In this document: piece after piece, positions 1-8,324 of the stretch
Layout: each line of letters opens with the position of its first letter
Numbering within the stretch: position 1 is the first letter of the stretch
Source of the DNA: an uncultured Balneola sp.
GTDB lineage: Bacteria; Bacteroidota; Rhodothermia; Balneolales; Balneolaceae
Assembly: GCA_913058495.1 (NCBI GenBank)
Contig: CAJXQC010000026.1
Span: forward strand, 1-42,007
Length of the DNA: 42,007 nt
Reading direction: 5' to 3'
Notes under the pieces: model-generated
Databases searched by the model: none
Seen by the model: the letters and a program-made list of their open reading frames with translations, nothing else
What the model was told of the DNA's origin: nothing
Translations under genes and position numbers: made by a program

Positions 1-42
1 CCTCTCTATTCGTCGGCAGCGTCAGATGTGTATAAGAGACAG
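1..42 (+). other. Illumina Nextera adapter remnant (artefact)
   Basis: Bases 10-42 match the 33-nt Nextera Read 1 transposase adapter, which ends in the 19-bp Tn5 mosaic end (24-42). Bases 2-9 (CTCTCTAT) match a standard i5 index (S502/N502 set), and base 1 fits the last base of the P5 arm. Genomic sequence begins at 43. This stretch should be trimmed. It also shows that the left end of the contig is where a sequencing read ran out of insert, not a natural boundary. Confidence 0.97.
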
Positions 43-847
43 CTGTAATCGTTTGATATAACATCTTCCCAAAGTTGGCTCCAAAGAGCCTCATAAAAGT
101 TTTATCGGTTCCTCTATCAACTACATCTCCAATAGTTCTGAAGCCTTCAGCTAAAATGTGTTCGTATCTTCTGCCACCTACTCCCCACACTTCATCCACA
201 TCTAAGGGATAAATAAAAGCTCGTTCATCTTCTCCGGTAATGATAGAAGTAATTCCTTTTGGTTTATCTAAGCTGCTGGATAGCTTTGCGTAGGTTTTAG
301 AACGAGCAATTCCTATTGAGCCATACAAATTAGTAGCTTCAAAGATCTTGTCCTGTATGCTTTGTGCAAACGCTCTGATTTTGGACTCCGGCTTCCCAAC
401 TAAGAAAGAGATATCCATGAAGTATTCATCCATTGAATAACGCTCTACCGTATCCGAGAACTGTTGGAATACATAATGAACCTGAGTAGATATTGCTTTA
501 TAGGTATCGTAATCTACCTGAAGCATACACACATACGGACACAAATTATAAGCTTCAAAAGCGCTCATGCCTGTTTTGATTCCAAAAGAACGAGCTTCAT
601 AGGAAGAGGTAGCTACAATTCCTTTTACTTGCCCATTTTCCTTTCTCCAACCACCAATAATTAAAGGTAAGCCATACATCCTGTTTCTAAGTTGTTCTAC
701 CTGAGCGTAGAAACAAGCGAAGTCAAAGTGAAGATATAATCGTTCTTTCTTTCCCCGGTGTTGGTGCTCAGGATAAACCGTGTTGTACAGCGTGATTCTG
801 TGTACATCATTCTCTGGTTGGTAAGAAAAGGTCTTTTTGGTGGACAT
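43..847 (-). CDS. Y-family DNA polymerase (DinB/UmuC-like), 3'-truncated
   Basis: Error-prone translesion polymerase of the ImpB/MucB/SamB family. The ATG is at 847 and the frame stays open for 268 codons until it meets the adapter at 42, so the C-terminal part (little finger and any tail) is missing. Visible palm motifs are FDFACFYAQVEQ (metal ligand D42) and YSMDEYFMD (D140, E141). GGWRKENGQ followed by ATSSYEARSFGIKTGM is the finger region that contacts the incoming nucleotide and template. A ~35-residue N-terminal extension precedes the first motif. Residues after ~180 read GVGGRRYEHI, like the HhH segment of the family. It is transcribed divergently from the unknown gene at 916, with an SRAP gene nearby, a grouping that suggests a DNA-damage cluster. 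Family membership is clear; whether it is Pol IV-like or Pol V-like cannot be settled from this fragment. Confidence 0.93.
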
Positions 848-858
848 AAAATTTACTT

Positions 859-872
859 ACATATTGATATGT
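859..872. promoter_or_regulatory. Palindromic operator candidate between divergent genes
   Basis: ACATAT-TG-ATATGT is a 6-bp inverted repeat with a 2-bp spacer, 12 bp upstream of the polymerase start and 43 bp upstream of the divergent gene. A related ATATGTGTATA follows at 879-889. The position between two divergent genes of a repair-type cluster fits a repressor site such as LexA, but I know of no matching consensus for this group, so the regulator is not assigned. Confidence 0.35.
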
Positions 873-915
873 ATAAAATATGTGTATAGTTTAAAACGAC
901 CAAATAGAATTGGTC

Positions 916-1521
916 ATGAATAAATATCCACTCATAGAAATATTAGTCTTTTTTTGCAGGTATAGTAGGCTCGCTAAGCCTTCATGGAGAAAAGAGTATA
1001 CGCACCAATTAAAGAGAGTGAGATCTTGCCATAGTAAAGTTATCGGTGGAATTAAAAAGTCATACTACAGCATTGAAACAAAAGGCGGTAAGATCTTTGA
1101 CTTAGAATTCGACCAAGAAGAACTGTTGTGGTCTTTAGTGCAAAATGATTCCCAAAAGAACCTAGTCATTGACCGGGTATTAGTGCATATGAAAAGACAC
1201 AAGCACCAACCTTCTGATGCTCATAGAATGACTCCTATCCGTTTTGAGGTGTTTCCAAAAGAACTGATAGAACGAACTACTCCAATAGAGTTTGCCCTCA
1301 TTGACAGATTACGTCCTTACCGCTTTAAAAGAAGTAAGCATGGTTCTATTCAAGTAAGTCAGATTGAAACGTCTCATATGGAGAATACTATGATCACCAA
1401 GCATCTTAATTATTTGGTGGAAGATACCGAGCAACGGTTTTATCATTTAGTCTATACCTTAGATCAGTTAGATTGGAGATTCATGCAGGAAGTAGACAGA
1501 GAGTTTTTATTTGTTAGATAA
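916..1521 (+). CDS. Hypothetical protein, divergent from Y-family polymerase
   Basis: A basic, soluble protein of ~201 residues that I do not recognise. I take the ATG at 916; an in-frame TTG lies two codons upstream. No signal peptide or membrane segment is evident. The N-terminal ~40 residues are rich in aromatic and basic residues (RYSRLAKPSWRKEY). The C-terminal third (EDTEQRFYHLVYTLDQLDWRF) looks helical. It shares a 68-bp divergent promoter region with the Y-family polymerase, and its stop codon is 2 bp from the end of the convergent membrane-protein gene. The location suggests a role linked to damage tolerance, but only by neighbourhood. A true start further downstream is possible because there is no clear ribosome-binding site at 916. 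Confidence 0.75.
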   Translation: MNKYPLIEILVFFCRYSRLAKPSWRKEYTHQLKRVRSCHSKVIGGIKKSYYSIETKGGKIFDLEFDQEELLWSLVQNDSQKNLVIDRVLVHMKRHKHQPSDAHRMTPIRFEVFPKELIERTTPIEFALIDRLRPYRFKRSKHGSIQVSQIETSHMENTMITKHLNYLVEDTEQRFYHLVYTLDQLDWRFMQEVDREFLFVR

Positions 1522-1523
1522 TT

Positions 1524-1904
1524 TCAACTGATAATAATCATGATTTGAAGGAAGGATATTGCAATACAAAGAAAGTGTAATCTCATCCAGTCAAAAATCT
1601 GTAAAATATATTCTCGCCCCTTCTTTTCTTTATGCTTTTCAGCATCCCTTAAGTCCGCAGTCATTAGTGAGGATAAAAAATATGTTACGACAATTATACC
1701 ACTCATCAGTAACAGAGAATTGAAATGATCATTTGAAATAACATTATCGAATGATCCAATAAACTTAAAGACGAGAATGATTATCAAAGAAATAACCAAT
1801 GGAATAATTACATTTCTATTTAGATAAGAAAGTTCATTTAGATAGCTGAAAATCAAAAAATTTAGTACAAGAAAGAAGTACCCTAAAACTATTAGATCGA
1901 TCAT
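1524..1904 (-). CDS. Small integral membrane protein, unknown
   Basis: A 126-residue protein with four hydrophobic stretches (about residues 2-20, 31-50, 64-80 and 108-125). The loop after the third is charged (RDAEKHKEKKGRE), giving a likely four-helix inner-membrane protein. Its ATG overlaps the stop of the SRAP gene by one base (TAATG), so the two are probably co-translated. No catalytic motif is visible and I do not assign a function. The coupling to an SRAP gene is the only contextual clue. Confidence 0.72.
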   Translation of the reverse strand: MIDLIVLGYFFLVLNFLIFSYLNELSYLNRNVIIPLVISLIIILVFKFIGSFDNVISNDHFNSLLLMSGIIVVTYFLSSLMTADLRDAEKHKEKKGREYILQIFDWMRLHFLCIAISFLQIMIIIS

Positions 1905-2584
1905 TAAAAAAGGGTTGATCTTTCAAGTAACTCAGGCCCATTATTTCTTGAATTACTTACTTGAGGCGATGCAATATATGTTTCCATGTCATCGACTGGA
2001 TAGGGCTTCAGCATATCTAACAAATATTCAGCAGAATGCTCAGGGTTTAGCCAATCATCAAATTCTGATGGATGTAAGAAAGCAGGCATTCGATCATGTG
2101 CTTTTTCTACCATTGAATTAGGATCAGTAGTTATAATTGAAAAGGAACTCATTCCTTCATTTGGGCTAACCTTAGAATAGATTCCTGCTGCGCCCCAAAA
2201 GTTTGTACTCTTAGGATAGAAATAATGAGCAGACTTACTCCCCTTTGGTCCGGTAAATTCATAGAACCCATTCATAGGTACAATGCATCGGATCTGTTTC
2301 TCTTTAAAATCCTTACCCCACATTTTACTATCTAAAATACGGTCGTCTCTGGTATTGAAAGTTGAGTATTTAAAGTTAGGCTTACCATCCTTAGGTAACC
2401 ACTTCATATACCACCAGTACATATCTTCCAATACTCTATTACCGTCTTCATTTACTCTACATACCGGCATTATAGATGTAGGTGCTACATTGTAGTTAGG
2501 TCTGAGTTCGCCTTTCTTTTCAAGAGTACCCAGAAAGTGATCAATCTCATCCATCAATTTAAATAAAGCGTATCGTCCGCACAT
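1904..2584 (-). CDS. yedK: SOS response-associated peptidase (SRAP; YedK/HMCES family)
   Basis: SRAP proteins protect abasic sites in single-stranded DNA by forming a covalent DNA-protein crosslink through Cys2, exposed after removal of Met1. The protein starts MCGRYALF, giving the catalytic Cys2 and the conserved Arg4. Further family motifs are FNTRDDR (about residue 76), RCIVPMNGFYEF (about 98-109) and KAHDRMPAFL (about 161-170), which holds the active-site His. The length of 226 residues is normal. The gene heads a two-gene unit with the membrane protein at 1524 and sits close to a Y-family polymerase, a common damage-response grouping. Identification is firm. Confidence 0.96.
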   Translation of the reverse strand: MCGRYALFKLMDEIDHFLGTLEKKGELRPNYNVAPTSIMPVCRVNEDGNRVLEDMYWWYMKWLPKDGKPNFKYSTFNTRDDRILDSKMWGKDFKEKQIRCIVPMNGFYEFTGPKGSKSAHYFYPKSTNFWGAAGIYSKVSPNEGMSSFSIITTDPNSMVEKAHDRMPAFLHPSEFDDWLNPEHSAEYLLDMLKPYPVDDMETYIASPQVSNSRNNGPELLERSTLF

Positions 2585-2693
2585 CTGATTTAGATTTAGT
2601 AATAAGTTTCTATTCCTTGTGTATGAAAATAACTTAAATTAATTGTTATTAGAAACACTCTTTAGGTAGTAAATAATCCTACCAACTAACTTC

Positions 2694-3428
2694 TTAAGAT
2701 TGTGTACTTCCTATTTTTTCCTTTAATGCCCCGATAGTTAATTCACTTTTAGTATAGTATGCTTCCATTTGTGATAGTATATAGTCAATGTGACTAAATG
2801 GATCTCCCATGAATGAACTATCATTATCAAGCTCTAGCGCTATTGAGTTTACTTCACTGACAATTTCTTGTAATGAGAGTCCTTCTGTCACACACAACCT
2901 TTCTGCTATACTTTTAGATAAGATGTACGATGTTGAATTAGAACCATTGCTAGAACTATTACCACTACCACTACCAGAACTATTACTATTACTATAACTC
3001 TTAAGTAAGGGTTGGCTAAGGGTAGGATTAGGGTAATTAGAGTATAATTCTGGATCATTTAAGTAAGCGATCTCAAATATACCAGCCTTCTTCAATTGTT
3101 TTACTGAACTTTTATGTGGTGGACTAGCTGCTGATAAAGGACCTCCAGTTTCCTTTTGTTGAAATCTAACAAAATCTTTAAACCAAGTTACTTGTTCATT
3201 AACTATTTCCATTTCATTATTCAATGCACCTACTAGTTCTTGAACAATTTCTTCATTTACTTCATATCCAACGTAAGCTGACATGACCGGGTAATTTAAA
3301 ACATATACACCTGCTATATCACTTCTTTCCCACAAATATTTATATAAGAGTTTTTGCTCTAAAGTTAAGTTTGAGAATAAAGGTTGATCCCAATTGTTAT
3401 TAAAAAACCTTTTTGCTGTACTAGACAT
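2694..3428 (-). CDS. Phage-type replisome organiser-like protein
   Basis: A 244-residue protein. The N-terminal ~95 residues (KRFFNNNWDQPLFSNL, EQKLLYKYLW, DIAGVYVLNY) follow the winged-helix pattern of phage and mobile-element replication-initiation or DnaD-like proteins. Residues ~143-166 form a low-complexity Ser/Asn/Gly linker, followed by a helical C-terminal domain. I chose the ATG at 3428 because AAGGAG lies 8 bases upstream. That is one of the best Shine-Dalgarno sequences in the window, and this start overlaps the stop of the previous gene by 8 bp. An ATG at 3479 would add 17 poorly fitting residues. It is the last gene of an overlapping trio with an excisionase-like HTH protein, so I infer a replication or maintenance role in the integrated element. 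Confidence 0.72.
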   Translation of the reverse strand: MSSTAKRFFNNNWDQPLFSNLTLEQKLLYKYLWERSDIAGVYVLNYPVMSAYVGYEVNEEIVQELVGALNNEMEIVNEQVTWFKDFVRFQQKETGGPLSAASPPHKSSVKQLKKAGIFEIAYLNDPELYSNYPNPTLSQPLLKSYSNSNSSGSGSGNSSSNGSNSTSYILSKSIAERLCVTEGLSLQEIVSEVNSIALELDNDSSFMGDPFSHIDYILSQMEAYYTKSELTIGALKEKIGSTQS

Positions 3429-3633
3429 CAGTATTCTCCTTTTGCATGTTATAACTCTCGAAAAATAAGCTGCAATCATTAATTGAAAATTGCTTTTGTA
3501 AACATTCCACTATTATTGGAAGTAAGAAGTCTCCACTTTTCAATGTCTTCTCTAACATGGCAATGCATTTTCCATCTCTTATTACTTCAGATCTTCTAAC
3601 TTGATTTTCCATATCCACGACATTAAACATCAT
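3421..3633 (-). CDS. Small hypothetical protein in overlapping trio
   Basis: A 70-residue protein, unrecognised. It starts inside the end of the HTH gene (11-bp overlap) and ends inside the start of the replisome-organiser-like gene (8-bp overlap), an arrangement that argues for real translation. AAAGGATG precedes the first ATG at 3633; a second ATG follows immediately, and a third at 3612 would give 63 residues. The sequence has basic N-terminal residues (NQVRRSEVIRDGK) and a central hydrophobic segment (DFLLPIIVECL). No domain can be named. Confidence 0.6.
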   Translation of the reverse strand: MMFNVVDMENQVRRSEVIRDGKCIAMLEKTLKSGDFLLPIIVECLQKQFSINDCSLFFESYNMQKENTDV

Positions 3634-3940
3634 CCTTTGGCTGGATATAATTATCCTTTAAGAAGCTTAGTATCCCATCTCTTGGATAAAGTATCTTTCT
3701 ACCATGTTGTGAAAAAGGAATCTGTCTGGTATCTCTCATATGCTGAATCGTTCTACCACTCCAACCGGTTAACTTTTCAAGCTCAGTTTTTGTTAACCAT
3801 TCTTTCTTTCCGAGTTCCTGGATAAGCTTAGGAACCTCATCTCTGATAATATTTCGAAGTACTTTATCGAAGTATAATTCTAATTCTTTTCTCTCAGCTA
3901 CAAATTGTAATTGGTCGCCTTCTAATTTATTGTAATTCAT
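3623..3940 (-). CDS. Excisionase-like helix-turn-helix protein
   Basis: A 105-residue DNA-binding protein. Residues ~47-75 (EWLTKTELEKLTGWSGRTIQ) form a MerR/excisionase-type helix-turn-helix, followed by a wing-like segment RQIPFSQHGRKILYPRDGI and a short tail. Proteins of this size and layout are common beside tyrosine recombinases in Bacteroidota elements, where they act as recombination directionality factors or element regulators. GAAAGG lies ~9 bases before the ATG at 3940. It leads the trio with the genes at 3421 and 2694 and is preceded by a palindrome at 3988. The HTH is clear. The excisionase role is inferred from the integrase ~10 kb away in the same presumed element. Confidence 0.82.
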   Translation of the reverse strand: MNYNKLEGDQLQFVAERKELELYFDKVLRNIIRDEVPKLIQELGKKEWLTKTELEKLTGWSGRTIQHMRDTRQIPFSQHGRKILYPRDGILSFLKDNYIQPKDDV

Positions 3941-3987
3941 GTTCTTTGCCTTTCGTTAATTTTTGGTTAAAGCAAAGTTATGAAGTG

Positions 3988-3997
3988 GCATGCATGC
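3988..3997. promoter_or_regulatory. GCATGCATGC palindrome upstream of HTH gene
   Basis: A perfect 10-bp palindrome lies 47 bp upstream of the HTH gene start, in a 113-bp AT-rich spacer where G/C bases are scarce. It is a plausible operator for the HTH protein itself; no consensus supports this directly. The same spacer (about 4019-4047) holds an A-rich then T-rich imperfect inverted repeat just past the end of the upstream gene, possibly a weak terminator. Confidence 0.3.
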
Positions 3998-4053
3998 TGA
4001 GAAGGAAATATTAATTATAAAAAAAGAATAATTATTTTTCTTTTTTTACTTAT

Positions 4054-4938
4054 TCATATTTTATTGTTCAAATATGGCTTCATGGAATCATTATTCTTTA
4101 TTCTAGCCTTAATTGTGTCTATACTAACATCCTTTTCAGTTACTTTGAAACACTCATAAATAATGTGCAAAGCCAACGTCTTTTGAACAATATTCTTATT
4201 ATTCTTTCCTTTCCAATACTTACTTTTATCCTTTTCAGGACTTTCTAAGAACGTTTTTATATGTTTATTGACTTTTTCTTGATTGAATGCGTCGAAAGGA
4301 GGTCTTCCTAATTTTGTCACTCCACGAATACGCTCTTTAGAATCTTGATCAAGATTATCCCAATTAGTTGATTTACTTAACAATCCCCTAAAGTATAAAT
4401 CAATAAGTTCAACGATTAAGTTTGAATGATTACGCTCTTGTATATATAAATTGAATTTCTCAGCTAAATCACTAAAACTAAGAATACCATTTAGTTCACT
4501 GAACTTTAAAGTATCGTCTTCATCTATAAAACTATTTATTTCTCTTTTAAATAGAACATGGGAAATAAATTCGTTCATTAAGTAAATATCAGATTCTTTG
4601 TCTAAATCTTGTTTATTTACATTTATTAATTCGCTGACTAGATAATCGTATTGGGGTCTTGAAATTCTATCCAATAGTGTGTCTATATGGTCTTGGTCAT
4701 CAAAACCAATTCTAGTTGTGAATATTTTTATATATAAAGAAAATGATTTATTTAGCTCGTGAAACCGAAATTTTATTAGTTCTAGAATATATTGATGAAT
4801 AGAAGTGAGATCGGCAATATTTGAGATTTCCTGTTCATTGGAAAAAACATGATCTAAATACTTATTCCAAAGACCTACTAATTTGTCTTCATTAAAAGAA
4901 TCTTCTCTGAAATAATCACGAAAACCATCTACCATCAT
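4054..4938 (-). CDS. Unknown protein, last gene of type I RM operon
   Basis: A 294-residue soluble, mostly helical and acidic protein that I do not recognise. Its ATG overlaps the hsdR stop (ATGA), so it is translationally coupled to the restriction subunit and belongs to the same operon. No membrane segment, nucleotide-binding loop or metal-binding cluster is visible. A conserved-looking stretch GVTKLGRPPFDAFN (about 206-219) is followed by a basic segment KYWKGKNNKN. The end (IDTIKARIKNNDSMKPYL) could be a helix-turn-helix-like tail. It could be an anti-restriction safety factor, an extra defence effector or a regulator. The operon position is the only evidence for any of these. Confidence 0.78.
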   Translation of the reverse strand: MMVDGFRDYFREDSFNEDKLVGLWNKYLDHVFSNEQEISNIADLTSIHQYILELIKFRFHELNKSFSLYIKIFTTRIGFDDQDHIDTLLDRISRPQYDYLVSELINVNKQDLDKESDIYLMNEFISHVLFKREINSFIDEDDTLKFSELNGILSFSDLAEKFNLYIQERNHSNLIVELIDLYFRGLLSKSTNWDNLDQDSKERIRGVTKLGRPPFDAFNQEKVNKHIKTFLESPEKDKSKYWKGKNNKNIVQKTLALHIIYECFKVTEKDVSIDTIKARIKNNDSMKPYLNNKI

Positions 4939-7900
4939 CCCACCTTCACTTCGTTCAATTCTTTCACTCTTTCTACCAGTAGATCTACGACCTCAGCATT
5001 CTCTCTAAAGGCACCGTCTATTCCTTCAGGATCTAAGAAATCAAATGGAGGTTCATACAAGTTGCTTATTTCCAAGTGACCTTTTCTGGAGTAGAATTCA
5101 ATCATCATCTCAATGAAATTGATCTGTGTTGAACTCAGTCGTTGATCTTTTAAGAACTCTTCAAACTTTTCGATGACCACACTACGACTTAGTCCTGATA
5201 CTTCTCTTACAAACTTAATCAGATCAAGCTTACCCCCTATCAATTCGTGAAACTCCTCTGCAGTAATCGCTGGATCTACTTCAAGTAGAAGCTTCTCTAA
5301 AGTCTCAACATCCTTTTCGGTTAGTGGCTGTGCATTTCTGATCTTATCAATGACCAAATTATGACCATGTTCTTCAATAAACTTCCTGATCTTTCTTAGA
5401 TAGCGATCTTTGTCAATAACTGGATCACCTGCAATGATATCATCTATTTCTACATCCCCAAATTCATCAGCAAAATTTGTATAAACCGGGGCTCGCTTCT
5501 TCTTTTCAATGAGATGCATCAGATCTCTCACCTCAATTCTTATCTCTTCTAATTCTATTACCGGAGGAGAAACCCAAAAGTCTTCAGTAATTACTTTCTC
5601 AATTGAAGGTAATGCTGCTTTTATACTTGGGATATGCTTCTTGGCGTACAAGTGCTCACCAAACCCAATTACAATCTCTTTGGTTTTCTTCTCAACTAAA
5701 ACACCATCCATCCTTTCATGAATCAGAGTTAACATGAGTAAATCAAAGCGTCGGGTCATCTCGTCTTCTTCCAATTCGGCCGGAATGATTTCTCCCAGTT
5801 CTCTAACAATTTCTTTACGCTCGTGAGACTCCAAACTTACCCAGACAGCACGATCTTCTAATCGGTGAATCATCTTTAAATGTGGTCGTACCTGAATACT
5901 TTGTTTTTCAAGGTTAGCAACCTGTTGATGAAGCTGATCTAATAATGTAGTTCGAAATTCCTGAAGCTCTTCCTGATGCTTATAAGGTTCATTCTTTAAC
6001 TTTGTAGTAAGTAACAATCGTTTCTCAAACACCTTAGCTGTTACAGATGCCCCTTGAGTTGTATCAAATCCTTCAGGATTCTGCTCGAAGAACTCAAAGT
6101 TGCCACAATAATCAAATATAAAGAAGTGTTGTTTGTTCTGTCCGGGACCAAATAAATCAGGTCTCAATCTTGTACCCCTACCAATCATTTGATTGAACTT
6201 AGCTTTGGAACGTACAGGTTTAAAGAAGACCAAATTCACACAATCAGGTGCATCAATACCCATATCCATCATATCTACTGAGATTGCAATCGCCGGCATC
6301 TTACCCGGTAAGCAAAACTTCTCAATGAGATCTTGGGCATACTCTACTTGGTTATCAATCAATCGTGCTAAGTGACCTGCATATTTTGGATAGTTCTTAT
6401 CAAAAATCTCTTGAATAAACTGAGCATGACGATGATTCTTTGCAAAGATAATAGTATCACCTATGCGATCACCACCTTCAACTTTTATCCCATGCTCCAT
6501 CAATTGTTGAAGTACCTTCTCAACCGTGTCTCTATTAAACAACCATTTATTTAGCTTTCCTGCATCAATATGCTCAGGAACTGCCCCTGTTTCATCATCA
6601 GCCAATAGATCATCATACTGCTTCTTTTCCTCTTCAGACAACTCAGAATACTTTATTCCTTCGGATAAGAACTTCCCTAGTACAGATATTTTCTTAGGTG
6701 GAACCAGATAACCGTCTTTTACTGCTTCTTCCAGCCCATAAGCATAGGTAGGATTGCCTTGTTCAGCGTTAAATAGATTATAAGTGTCATGATCTACATC
6801 TTCCTTAGGTGTAGCTGTAAGACCCAGTAACAGGGCATCGAAATAATCAAAGATTGCCTGATACTTATTATACACACTTCGATGAGCTTCATCTATAATT
6901 ACCAGATCGAAATAGCCGGGATCAAACTTTCGCTTCCCTTCTTCCATCTTCTCGATCTGATTCAGGATAGTTGGGTAGGTACTGAAAACTATTCGTGCTG
7001 CATCGTCATTCTTCTCTTCCACTAAATTTACAATCGGTACTTCAGGAAGGTGCGTTGCATAATTTTTATAAGCTTGCTTTACCAATGCATTTCGATCAGC
7101 AAGAAATAATATTTTATTAGCCCATTTATTCTTCAAGAGCATGTCAGTAATGGAAATCGAAGTCCTGGTTTTACCTGTACCTGTTGCCATTACCAGCAAT
7201 GCTTTTCGATGACCTTCTTCGAATCGTTCTCCTACCCTTCGAATTGCTGCTATTTGATAATACCGACCTGTAATATCTTCATTGATCTCTGCAAGCTTTA
7301 GAGATTCTTTCTCTCGCTTTTGAAAGAAAAGCTTCTGTAAGCTCTTTTTAGTATAAAAGCCTTGTACTGGTCGGGGTGGATAAGCCTGATCGTCCCAGAG
7401 CCAAATTTCGTAGCCATTAGACAAAAATATAACCGGTCTTACACCATACTTATCTTCTAAGCAATCTGCATAGAGTTTTGCCTGATGTTGACCTTCATCT
7501 ACATCACGAGTAGTCCGTTTGGCTTCAACTAACCCTATGGGTTTCCCATCATCATCCCAAAGCACATAATCCACATAGCCGGTACCGGTCTTATTAGGCA
7601 TGCCTTGAACTTCAAATTCTCTGACATTAGGATCAGCAGGGTTCCAGCCCGATTCTCTGAGCATTACATCAATTAAAAGCTCACGTGTGCCTGCTTCATT
7701 GTAATTATGATTGTCTGCATACTTACGAGTTTGCAAACGCATCTGTTTGATCTCACGATTGCGTTGCTGTATTGCTTCATCTTTTTCTTCTAATGATTGC
7801 TGAAGTTGCCTAAGCTCTTCTGCTTTTGCCTCCATCTGTACTTCCATCTCCTGGAGACGCTTTTCTGTCTCTTTAGAAGCTGCTTCTACTTTTGGAACCA

Positions 7901-8315
7901 ATTGAGGATCGAAGTTTAATACTTCTTTAGAATCTTCATCTGTGGTATAGGTACGATATAACCAAAACAGAATATGAAAAGCTTCTTCGCATACTCTTAA
8001 TGCATCATGTTCTGAAATTCTCTTTCGTTCATGAACAGCCAAATTTCCAACTTTTCGGATAACTTTGATCTTTTCATAGATTGTATAGCCAATGATCTTC
8101 CGGAAAGAGAGTTCATTCGTAATATTATATAAACTGGTGTCGTAGGGAAGTTCCAGATCTTCATCATTCTCATACATCCAAAGCACAACTTGTTCGATCA
8201 GATAACGAGCCCTTCCACATGCACCCCTAGGATCGAAATGCACCAGCTTTTCCATCGCTTTAGCATCATCGATGAACTCAGGCCAATCAGGTTTTAAGAA
8301 GTTAAAGTTGGACAT
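4935..8315 (-). CDS. hsdR: Type I restriction enzyme, R subunit (EcoEI-type)
   Basis: The translocase/nuclease subunit of a type I restriction-modification complex: it pumps DNA and cuts when translocation stalls. Order of parts: an N-terminal DUF4145-like helical domain (~20-120); a coiled coil (~140-200); a PD-(D/E)XK nuclease with D249 and E264-x-K266 (VEAKR); helicase motif I ATGTGKT (377-383); DEAH (475-478); TATP (500-503); motif VI IGRGTR (711-716); and a C-terminal EcoEI-type domain that contacts the M and S subunits. At 1126 residues it is full length. All catalytic residues I looked for are intact. It starts 9 bp after the upstream unknown gene and its stop overlaps the next start. 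Confidence 0.96.
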   Translation of the reverse strand: MSNFNFLKPDWPEFIDDAKAMEKLVHFDPRGACGRARYLIEQVVLWMYENDEDLELPYDTSLYNITNELSFRKIIGYTIYEKIKVIRKVGNLAVHERKRISEHDALRVCEEAFHILFWLYRTYTTDEDSKEVLNFDPQLVPKVEAASKETEKRLQEMEVQMEAKAEELRQLQQSLEEKDEAIQQRNREIKQMRLQTRKYADNHNYNEAGTRELLIDVMLRESGWNPADPNVREFEVQGMPNKTGTGYVDYVLWDDDGKPIGLVEAKRTTRDVDEGQHQAKLYADCLEDKYGVRPVIFLSNGYEIWLWDDQAYPPRPVQGFYTKKSLQKLFFQKREKESLKLAEINEDITGRYYQIAAIRRVGERFEEGHRKALLVMATGTGKTRTSISITDMLLKNKWANKILFLADRNALVKQAYKNYATHLPEVPIVNLVEEKNDDAARIVFSTYPTILNQIEKMEEGKRKFDPGYFDLVIIDEAHRSVYNKYQAIFDYFDALLLGLTATPKEDVDHDTYNLFNAEQGNPTYAYGLEEAVKDGYLVPPKKISVLGKFLSEGIKYSELSEEEKKQYDDLLADDETGAVPEHIDAGKLNKWLFNRDTVEKVLQQLMEHGIKVEGGDRIGDTIIFAKNHRHAQFIQEIFDKNYPKYAGHLARLIDNQVEYAQDLIEKFCLPGKMPAIAISVDMMDMGIDAPDCVNLVFFKPVRSKAKFNQMIGRGTRLRPDLFGPGQNKQHFFIFDYCGNFEFFEQNPEGFDTTQGASVTAKVFEKRLLLTTKLKNEPYKHQEELQEFRTTLLDQLHQQVANLEKQSIQVRPHLKMIHRLEDRAVWVSLESHERKEIVRELGEIIPAELEEDEMTRRFDLLMLTLIHERMDGVLVEKKTKEIVIGFGEHLYAKKHIPSIKAALPSIEKVITEDFWVSPPVIELEEIRIEVRDLMHLIEKKKRAPVYTNFADEFGDVEIDDIIAGDPVIDKDRYLRKIRKFIEEHGHNLVIDKIRNAQPLTEKDVETLEKLLLEVDPAITAEEFHELIGGKLDLIKFVREVSGLSRSVVIEKFEEFLKDQRLSSTQINFIEMMIEFYSRKGHLEISNLYEPPFDFLDPEGIDGAFRENAEVVDLLVERVKELNEVKVG

Positions 8316-8324
8316 TTTATTTGT

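Noticed and set aside
24-42. A Tn5 mosaic end, suggesting a transposon insertion
   Set aside because: It is part of the Nextera library adapter, preceded by the adapter arm and i5 index; no transposon genes follow.
464-664. 66-codon plus-strand frame
   Set aside because: Antisense shadow inside the Y-family polymerase gene.
3429-3479. Upstream ATG for the replisome-organiser-like gene
   Set aside because: The ATG at 3428 has an excellent AAGGAG at the right distance and gives the expected family N-terminus.
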